64,000 bases of DNA from positions 3,116,524 to 3,180,523 of the forward strand of contig NC_052356.1 of assembly GCF_009727055.1 (NCBI RefSeq), in the 5' to 3' direction. Below, piece after piece: positions 56,265 through 64,000 of this stretch (the first letter of the stretch is position 1; every line of letters starts with the position of its first letter). This DNA is from Benincasa hispida. Taxonomy: Eukaryota > Streptophyta > Magnoliopsida > Cucurbitales > Cucurbitaceae. Position numbers and translations under genes: made by a program. Under the pieces are notes generated by a model that worked only from the letters and a program-made list of their open reading frames with translations, made no database searches and was not told the origin of the DNA.

Positions 56265-56860
56265 TCAATCTTGATTAACGACAACTGAGAGAAGAACACG
56301 AATCGTGTTAAGTTTTGCCACAGGTGATAAGGTGTTTGAGTAATCTACCCCATATGTTTGAGTGAACCTTTTTGCAACCAACCTGGCCTTATATCTATCG
56401 AGAGTCCCATTAGACTTGTATTTAACAGTGAACACCCACTTGCACCTGACTATTTTGTGACCTTTCGAAAGAACGACCAAATCCCATGTTCTGTTCGTCT
56501 CAAGTGCCCGCATTTCCTCCATAATTGCGGCTCGCCATTCAGGAACTTCCAGAGCCCTGTGCACATTTCCTAGAATCACCACGGTATCTAGACTGGTAGT
56601 GAAGGCCTTAAATCTCGAAGACAAGTTACTATAGGATAAGAAGCTTTTCATAGAATGCTTGGTGCAGGATCTTGTATCCTTCCGTAAGGCAATCGACAAA
56701 GCCAAAGTAGCATCAAACTGACCAGTCTTTTCCACCTGTTTATCTGTACTTGACTGTTACACATTTTCAGTTCACTATGTATCACCTGGTAATTCACTAC
56801 CACCATCGATCTTGACTTCGTCAGAGTTCACTACATCATCTTCAACACATTCATTATCAT
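56265..56860 (-). pseudogene. Copia C: reverse transcriptase N-terminal part
   Basis: Minus strand. [64 protein letters not shown] and [19 protein letters not shown] form the standard RT entry. The linker upstream contains stops. Confidence 0.85.
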
Positions 56861-57845
56861 CAAGAATAGAGGTTCCTTGAGCTAGTTTCGGTTCTGACTC
56901 TTGGACAAATTCCGGTGGAGCAACAAGGGGAACTATTTCGGGAATTATTTCCTTTCAGAGATTCTTCCTATAGTAGGTTATCTAGGGCACTTTTTTGTAG
57001 GAAGGACAAGGTCATTTGTGGGCACTTGTTTCGTAGGAAGGACAAGGTCATTTGTTTCAGGGATAGGTTCAGGAAACAGATCTATAGGAATGGAGTAGGT
57101 GGACATGTTAGCCTCTTCACTAGTGGTCTCCCTTTAAAGAGGACTAACGGGAAAAAAGGGTTTGTCCTCTAGAAAGGTGGCATCCATGGTGACAAAATAC
57201 TTTTGAGATGAAAGCTGAAAAAATACTTATAGCCTCGTTGATGAAGTGCATACCTAACAAACACACACTTTTGGGTTCGAGGTGCAAACTTACTCTGGTG
57301 AGGACCATGATTATGAAAAAAAAAAATTGTACAGCCAAACACCCTAAGGGGTACATTTGGGAAAAGGCGAGTGGACGAGAAAGACTCTTGAAAACACTCT
57401 AGAGGGGTTTGGAATTTGAGCACATGGGAGGGCATTCGATTGATGAGATGAGCTGCAGTAAGTACAGTATCTCCCCATAGATATGAGGGTAAGGATGCAG
57501 GTATCATGAGAGATCGGGCTATTTCAATAAGGTGGCGGTTTTTTCGCTCAGCCACCCCATTCTGCTAAGGGGTATAAGCACAGTAATTCTGGTGGACGAT
57601 GCATTTAGAGGTTAAAAACTCACGTAGAGACTGATTAATAAACTCACGTCCATTGTCACTTCGAAAAATGTCGATTTTGGTATTGAATTGAGTTTCGACT
57701 GTAGTGTAAAATTGTTGGAATACCGGCATCACTTCAGATTTGTTCGTAAAGAGAAACACCTATGTAAGACGGGTGTGATCGTCAATACAGGTGACAAACT
57801 ACCGTTTACCTGACACAATTGTGACACTAAACAGACCCCAAATAG
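56861..57845 (-). pseudogene. Copia C: integrase
   Basis: Minus strand. VFLFTNKSEVMPVFQQF, KIDIFRSDNGREFIN (second catalytic D), IVHQNYCAYTP then AERKNRHLIEIARSLMIP, LWGDTVLTAAHLINRMPSHV and RVFGCTIFFFHNHG are the expected copia blocks. Stops occur at the TPQQNG site and near 57750. The N-terminal zinc-binding part is missing because the element stops at about 57845 against a gypsy LTR, and a short direct repeat (gtaggaaggacaaggtcatt, twice within 56995-57055) lies downstream. Confidence 0.85.
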
Positions 57846-58884
57846 CCCAGCCGCATGACCCGCTGTTCTGCCCCATTCGCTGACGCTGGAAGTCGTCGCC
57901 CTAGCCCGGCCAGTTGTTCGCTCGCCCAGCCAACCTCCTAGATGTGAAGCAGCGCCACGCCGCTGCTCATCCAGATCCATTGTCACAAATCTCCTCTGCC
58001 ACGTGCCCTTCTACACACTGACCTCACCAGATCCGTCGCCGTCGTCCGCGTTCGTCTGGCACCGCCCCGCCCCTGTCGTCGTCTTGGGTGCTGTCAGATC
58101 TGTTTGGGTAAGTTTGTGCTATTTTAATTGGATTTCTTGGCCAATGGTGTTTTGCTTCAATCTGTTGATACACATTTGTTTGGGCTTTAAAATCGAGTTT
58201 TGGAGAAGCGTTGGAGTTAAAAATATGCTGTCAAGAGGATTTGGAAGTGGTTTCGACAAGCTTTTGGGTAAGTTTTGGGGTCTTTGTTGATTATTTTTGG
58301 TTACCCACTAAGTCATGGCTTATTTATTGATTCAATTGTGATATAAAAGGTTAGAATTGAAGGTTCAAAGTGACTGTCCATCGAGAGTAAAGGTTGAATT
58401 TGTGACTAGAGTTGTCGGGTTGTATTTATTTTGTAGCATGAGGTGATGTTTGGACCAACACACTTTAGATAAGATTATTGGGAATTATTTGGTTAATTTA
58501 ATTATTGGAACTAAGCTCTTTTTATAAATTGTAAATTTGGATTATGTTTAGGCCTGATTCAAGATTCATCTAAGCTAGGAGGAAGATTAATTTGCTTGTC
58601 GGTTAGACATAATTTTGGATAAGTAATCTTACTACTGGAACTGCCCTAGTTTCAAACAATGATAATTATGATTTATTGAGGATTATTAGTTAGCATGATG
58701 ATCGAAGTTTGAAAGGACTAGAGCCAGGTATTGATAAATATGATTTACTGAGGATATATTGATGGTTTGATGTTTATGTGTGCCTTGTTGACATGAGGGT
58801 TTAAAAGACTAGTTGTGCATAGAGATGTTTGAATACTAGTATGATTTGAGTATATTATTATTATTGGAGATCCTGCTGAATCTG

Positions 58885-59157
58885 AGGATGATGAGATGCA
58901 TACGTATGTTATAGAGCTATGATGAAGAAATTTATGTGTGTTATAGAACCATGATGATGAGAGGTATATGTATGTTATAGAACCATGACGATGAGGTGTA
59001 TATGTATATTATGAGACTAGGATGACGAGAGGTATATGTATGTTATAGAATCATGATGATGAGATGTATATGTATGTTATGGGACTAGGATGACGAGATG
59101 TATAGGTAGGTTGTAGAACCATGATGATGAGGTGTATATGTATGTTATAGAACCGTG
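58885..59157 (+). repeat. 34-bp minisatellite in the gypsy LTR, about 8 copies
   Basis: Unit gagatgtatatgtatgttat followed by agaaccatgatgat, with alternating variants (atagaaccatgatgat / gagactaggatgac). Not present in the homologous LTR at 30954-33084. Confidence 0.85.
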
Positions 59158-59224
59158 TTGTGTTACATGGGATGTTGAGATTGTGATAGTGTCCTTACTG
59201 ATTAGTTAGATGCCCACTAGATGT

Positions 59225-59595
59225 TGTGTTTCCTTCGGAATTCACCAGAGGTGGTGTTATCCTTCGAGATTCACCAGAGGTTGTGTTTCCTTTGGGATTC
59301 ACCGGAGGTTGTGTTTCCCTCGAGATTCGCCACAGGTTGTGTTTCCTTCAAGATTCGCCAGAGGTTATGTTTCCCACGAGATTCACCAGAGGTTGTGTTT
59401 CTTTTGGGATTCACCAGAGGTTGTGTTTCCTTCGGGATTCACTAGAGGTTTTGTTTCCTTCGAGATTCACCAGAGGTGGTGGTTTCCTTCAAGATCCGCC
59501 AGAGGTTGTGTTTCCCTTGGGATTCACTAGAGGTTGTGTTTCCTTCGGGATTCATCAAAGGTTGTGGGTCCTATGGGACTTACTAGAGGTAGTGG
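59225..59595 (+). repeat. 28-bp minisatellite in the gypsy LTR, about 13 copies
   Basis: Unit GTTGTGTTTCCTTCGGGATT plus CACCAGAG. Since 28 is not a multiple of 3, all three frames stay open across it and produce artificial repetitive open frames. Confidence 0.9.
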
Positions 59596-60133
59596 GCATA
59601 CTTAACTACAATTGGATGAAATTCAATTATTCATATATGCATGTGTCCTATGAGGACTAAAGAAGTTTATATGTTCCACTAGAGGTAGGCATCTAGAGGA
59701 CATAGATGCCTAGCCTGACCCCAGTAGTGGGATTACTTACTGAGTATTTTATACTCATCCTTTCTCATGTTGTTGTTTTAGGTAAAGATAGAGGTGTACA
59801 GGCGATGGACAAGCGGAATCCGTGATCGAACCACTGAGACCAGTTTTATGCTTTCGCTCATGATATTTAGATTTCTTTTCACGTTTTTTTTTAACGTTTA
59901 GTTTTGATGTTTGAAACTTACTATTAAGATTTGTTTTCAGACCGATTTATTATCATTTATGATTTATTGGTACGCTATCGTCTGTTTTTAATATTTGAAT
60001 TTAATGAATCTCTTTTGAATTTACCTTATTTATTTATCATTTAATTCACTATAAAAGGGTGTCGTTTTAATTTCCATGCATGCATGTGTTTAGTAATGAC
60101 CTAACTTGAATCCTAGGGGGTCTGGTCGTTACA

Positions 60134-60795
60134 AAATAGTTCTTGCCAAAAGTGACTCATGAAGACTTTGTCTCTATCAGACACAATGGACTGTGGAATC
60201 CCATGAAGTTTAACTACCTTTCTACAAAACACATTGGCTAGAACTTCAACATTCAAAGGATGTTTTAAGGCCAGAAAATGTCCACAATTACTCAATCTAT
60301 CCACTACGACTAGGATTACATCATGACCTTTTGCCTTTTGTAACCCCTTTATGAAATCCATTGAGATGTCAGCCAAACCACATTAGGGATGGATAGAGGC
60401 ATCAGCAATCCTGCTGGTGATAGAGTTAGAGTCTTGTTTCTTTGACACACCATACATTCCTCCACGTATTTCTTTACATCTCTCTTCATTCCCTCCCAAT
60501 ACAACTCCCCTGATAAATGTTTATAAGTCCTTAAGTAACCAAAATGCCCTCCAAACACTGAATCGTGATATGTGTGCAAAATGGTGGGAATCAAAGATGT
60601 CTTAGACAGTACTAACCTCCCCTTGTATTTCAACACTCCTTGCTGTAAAGAAAAGTCTGTAACTCCCTCTTCATTCTGTTGCAACCTAGCTTTGACATCC
60701 TGCAATTTAGAATCTCGTTCCACCTCTCTTTGAATGACAGCAAAGTCCAACAGTGTAGGGGTAGTCAAGGTCACAAGCTGTACATCGAGTATCAC
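60134..60795 (-). pseudogene. Gypsy B: integrase, N-terminal and core part
   Basis: Minus strand. HDSVFGGHFGYLRTYKHLSG, YWEGMKRDVKKYVEECMVCQ is the HHCC zinc-binding domain. ISMDFIKGLQKAKGHDVILV then VDRLSNCGHFLALKH and IPQSIVSDRDKVFMSHFW carry the first two catalytic aspartates. The gene is cut right after FWQELF by the LTR at 60133; the third catalytic residue and chromodomain are missing. One frame change lies near 60360. Confidence 0.85.
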
Positions 60796-61361
60796 TCATG
60801 ATAACGCATCGTTGCTCCATTTTCAAGTCTAGGCCGATAAATCACCTCAAAATCATATCCCAACAGCTTCGCAATCTACTTCTGATGTTGAGGTTGTATG
60901 GTTCTCTGTTCTAACACAAATTTTAGTGCCCTCTGATCAGTCTTGATTACAAACCTTCTTCCCAACAAGTATTGTCTCCACCTTTGTACAGCCATAACCA
61001 CAGCCAACAACTCCCTTTCATAAACCAGTTTGGCCTGATCTCTCATAGATAATGTGTGACTATAAAAGGCAATCAGACGTTTCTATAGGATTAACATAGC
61101 TCCAAATCCGTGGCCTAAAGCATCAGTTTCCACCATAAAAGGTAAGCCAAAATCAGGCAGTGCTAACATGGGTAAGGTCATCATGGTGTGTTTCATCTTC
61201 TCAAATGCCTTTTTAGCTTCTTCATTCCACTGAAAGACACCACCCTTCAATACTTGAGTTAACGGTACTGCAATGCTTCCATAATTTTGTACAAAACGCC
61301 TATAATACCTGTCAACCCCAAGAATCCACGGATCTCCTTGATGGTATGTGGCATTGGCCAT
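60796..61361 (-). pseudogene. Gypsy B: RNase H
   Basis: Minus strand. RYYRRFVQNYGSIAVPLTQV, FQWNEEAKKAFEKMKHTMMT, LPDFGLPFMVETDALGHGFG (first RNase H aspartate), then VQRWRQYLLGRRFVIKTDQR and ALKFVLEQR are typical of Ty3/gypsy. Stops interrupt between 61083 and 60800. Confidence 0.85.
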
Positions 61362-62183
61362 TCCAAAATAGCCCTTACCTTTTCTAGGTCCACTTCCATC
61401 CCTTTACCCGAAATTATATGCCCCAAGTATTCCACACGTTCCTTAGCAAACTGACATTTTTTAAGGTTGGCATACAATTCATTTTCCCTCAAATTAGCTA
61501 GCACTACTTCCAGATGTTGCAAATGATCTTCCAAGTTCTTGCTATACATCAATATATCATTGAAGAAGACTAAGACAAAGTGTTAAAGGTAAGGTTTAAA
61601 GATGGTGGTCATCAAAGCTTGAAACGTGGAAGGAGCATTGGTTAGTCCAAAAGGCATTACCAAAAACTCGTAATGTCCTTCATGGGTTCTAAATGTTGTC
61701 TTCTCTATATCTCCTGGATACATTCTAATCTAATGATACCAACTTAGAAAATAACTCTACCCCATTTAATTCATCAAATAGTTCTTATACTACGAGTATA
61801 GGGAATTCATCTGGTATAGTTATGATATTGAGGGCTCTATAATCAACACAGAACCTCCAGCTCCCATCCTTCTTTCTCACCAACAGCACAGGGCTTGAAT
61901 ACGAGCTTGTACTGGGTCTTATGATCCCCAAATCTAACATTTCTTCTACTAGTTTTTTCATTTCAGCTTTCTGTTGGTAAGCATAACGATAAAGTCTCAC
62001 GTTTACCAGATTCGTTCCCTTCTTAAAGTGAATGTGGTGCTCAATACTTCTTCTCAGAGGCAATTCGCCTGGACACTCAAACACATCCTCAAACTTGTTC
62101 AAAAATGTGGGAATTGATTCAGAAATAGTGTAGACTTCTTCTATTCCATACCATTTCGCCATTGATACTCCTCCTTCCATCAT
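61362..62183 (-). pseudogene. Gypsy B: reverse transcriptase
   Basis: Minus strand. SIEHHIHFKKGTN, MKKLVEEMLDLGIIRPSTSS, YSSPVLLVRKKDGSWRFCVD and YRALNIITIPDEFPI are the RT entry blocks. HFVLVFFNDILMYSKNLEDH carries the catalytic box, which reads FFND where the family has FFDD or YFDD. NLKKCQFAKERVEYLGHIIS and AILEWPMPHTIKEIRGFLGL follow. Stops split 61785-61552. Confidence 0.85.
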
Positions 62184-62836
62184 TCTACATTCAATTAAAA
62201 AGCACTGGTCTTCCTCTGTCCACTATCTCATCAAACTTTTCAGACTCACTCTCGCCTTCATCAGACTAGGGTCACCTTGGAGAGTTACCTTGCGAGTCCC
62301 ATGATTGAAGGTCATGGTTAAGTTCTGCCAATCCACCTTTATCTTTCCCAATGAATGTAGCCATTGCATCCCCAAGATAACGTCCACCCCTCCTAGCTCT
62401 AACGGTAAGAAACTGTCCCTCACCCTCCATTCCCCGATCGTAAGCTCAACTTCCTTACATATTCCATTCCCTTGACTACCGAACCAGATCCCAAAACCAT
62501 TCCATAGTTTATGGTTTCTGTTATTGCCAAGAGTAATCACTTTGCTAACCCTTCGAATATGAAATTATGTGTTGCTCCACAATCGATCAACACAACTACT
62601 GGCTCACCCCTTATTTCTCCTTTGATCTTCATCGTTCGAGGGTTGGTCAATCCAACAACTGAATTCAACAAAAGTTCTGCCATTGTAGTCACTTCATCCT
62701 CTACGGTCAACATTTTCAACTCTATTACTTCTTCCTTCAAGTCGTTCTTATCGCACAATTCCATTTCCTCCCTGTTCGCATTCACAACCAGTAACCTCAA
62801 CTCTCGGAGTTCGCGTCTTTTGTAATGGTGTCCCAT
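62184..62836 (-). pseudogene. Gypsy B: aspartic protease
   Basis: Minus strand. VVVLIDCGATHNFI is the retropepsin active site; the usual DSGATHNF has C for S here. VELTIGEWRVRDSFLPLELG, GVDVILGMQWLHSLGKIKVD and WQNLTMTF form the C-terminal part. A frame change separates the two halves at about 62540. Confidence 0.85.
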
Positions 62837-63880
62837 CGAGTACCTTTCATCACATCTAAAACATAATCCCTTCTCCTTCTTAGCTTAAAATTCAATGTCT
62901 GTCAATCGTCTAGATGCTCATTCTCTCCTATTTTCCCCTGCAGATACCCCTCTTAATAATGATCCTCATCGAAAATGACTCGATAAGGTTATCTACTTTA
63001 TTGATAGAGTCATTATTCATTTTAGGGTTATTCAAGGTTTGGATCTTACCTTTGAATGTCTTCGCCCGACCCGCCTCCGATCGTGCATTTTCACGGTATT
63101 CAACTCATTGGGCCAATTTCATCATTTGTGCTAGCCCAATTGGTTCCCAACAATCAACCTCTGCTTTGACCCACGACGCAAGCTCATTCATGAACGTCTC
63201 CTCCAACATTTCATTGAAAAGGTATGGTAATGGGGCCACCAGCTTGTCGAACAAATTTCAATGTGCCTCCACAGTCGACTCCTACTTAATCGTCAGAAAC
63301 CTTTCGCAGATCGATCCTTTTCTCAATGATCGAAAACAAACTAAGAATCTCTGCTTTAAGTCCTTATAATCTTTTAACGGTTCTCATCCTTCTTTGGATC
63401 GATACCAATCCAGCGCAACCCCATCAAAACTAATCACAACCACTGTCATTTTCTCCGATTCAGTCAGCTTATGGATCTGAAAATACCTATTAGCTCTAAA
63501 TAACCACAAGTCTGGATCACTTCCACTAAATACCAACATTTCAACCTTCTTAAATTTACTTCGGCTGTTCAAAAAATCTTCTGCTCCCAACTTGGCCGCA
63601 TTATTCAACACATTCGAAATTTTGTCATTTGATCCCTCGATTTGCTTGCTCCTCGATCCCTCTGTTACTTCCGTCGAGATTGCTTTTCCCTTCACCATTC
63701 CACCACATATGAGATTAACATCTTCTGGTGCGTCTTCACTTGCATTCCCAATCGATTAATACTCTTCGCCAAGGATGGTAAATTCTCCTCGATGGTCGGT
63801 AACTTTTTCATCTCTACTTGAAGTCTGGAAATCTCCTGATCCAACAGCTCCAGTTTCTCCTCAAATCTCTTTTGAGCCAT
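62837..63880 (-). pseudogene. Gypsy B: gag
   Basis: Minus strand. ATG at 63880 starts MAQKRFEEKLELLDQEISRL, a coiled-coil-like N-terminus usual in chromovirus gag. KKVEMLVFSGSDPDLWLFRA and NRYFQIHKLTESEKMTVVVI, then SFDGVALDWYRSKEG, form the retrotransposon gag domain. The zinc knuckle (GLCFRCDERY) is near 62865. Stops and frame changes occur at 63692 and 63384. Confidence 0.85.
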
Positions 63881-64000
63881 TTACCAATTTGATAGAATAC
63901 CAAATTGAAAATGGAATTTTTATTGAATTCAAGAAGGATTGAAATAGAGCATATGCAAAAGAAAATATAGTTTCCTCTGCATTCAAATCTGGGAATGGAA
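63881..64000 (-). mobile_element. Gypsy B leader, running off the window
   Basis: Non-coding DNA upstream of gag. The primer-binding site and 5' LTR of this element must lie beyond position 64000. Confidence 0.5.

Larger units (their letters stand above)
57846..60133 (+). mobile_element. Ty3/gypsy LTR, plus strand, 5'-truncated
   Basis: Homologous in opposite orientation to 30954-33084 (shared words ggtgttttgcttcaatctgt, gatttggaagtggtttcgac, atgcctagcctgacccc). It ends ...TCTGGTCGTTACA at 60133. The TGTAACACC start is absent; a GC-rich part (57850-58090) replaces it at the copia boundary. It carries two minisatellites. No gene. Confidence 0.75.

Noticed and set aside
59225..59595. Possible CRISPR-like array
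   Set aside because: The repeats are directly adjacent with no unique spacers, and the context is a plant LTR.
59210..59660. Open frames of 74-144 codons with repeated FPSGFTRGCVSFGIH-like peptides
   Set aside because: They come from a 28-bp minisatellite that stays open in all three frames; the peptides in the three frames are shifts of the same DNA.

Overview
This window looks like about 64 kb of AT-rich nuclear DNA from a eudicot plant. The evidence is two intron-containing plant genes (one intact, one decayed) and a dense nest of plant transposons: Ty1/copia, Ty3/gypsy chromovirus, Athila-like gypsy, LINE, MULE and hAT MITEs. There are no bacterial operons, rRNA genes or CRISPR arrays, and I recognised no tRNA. 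From memory the main copia LTR family resembles cucurbit repeats. I treat Cucurbitaceae as a plausible guess only, because no diagnostic marker gene is present.

Host genes. At 91-999 (+) there is a clean two-exon gene for a small secreted, cysteine-rich protein of the GUB_WAK/WAK-associated family, with a hydrophobic C-terminal tail. At 40984-51410 (+) lies a broken gene related to the cohesin regulator PDS5 (PDS5 C/D-like). It keeps recognisable exons and splice sites but has lost its start codon, carries stops and frameshifts, and is filled with transposons.

Layout. 1000-8400 is mostly non-coding, with a hAT-like MITE, AT-rich degenerate repeats and an LTR fragment. 8400-16415 holds a copia remnant split by a solo LTR (TSD ACTTG), two opposed LTRs of the main copia family, and an Athila-like LTR with its tRNA-Asp-type primer-binding site and a gag start. 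That gag meets a minus-strand copia element (16415-19460) head-on.

19520-40709 is one large nest. A MULE transposase gene is cut after its S-D-R motif, and its two halves now lie 18.3 kb apart, each next to the same 5-bp ATTGA. Between them sit a minus-strand copia element (PBS, leader, gag, protease, integrase, RT with an internal deletion, RNase H, PPT, both LTRs). Within that lie a solo LTR (TSD CCCTA), a gypsy LTR and chromodomain-integrase remnant, and a duplicated 0.6-kb segment.

41580-47230 is a LINE mostly on the minus strand with a short plus-strand piece at its 5' side, lying in intron 1 of the PDS5 pseudogene. 51522-54560 holds three hAT MITEs with exact 8-bp target duplications, one of them inside a second LINE. 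54829-57845 is a minus-strand copia, 57846-60133 a plus-strand gypsy LTR with two minisatellites, and 60134-63880 a minus-strand chromovirus-type gypsy whose 5' LTR lies beyond the window.

Most of the sequence is therefore explained by successive insertions. Target-site duplications and split reading frames let their order be read. The least explained signals are the palindromic CGATCG-cored arrays shared by the copia LTRs/leader and the MULE, the blocks kept nearly constant between otherwise diverged LTRs, and a 34-bp hairpin flanked by 12-bp direct repeats.
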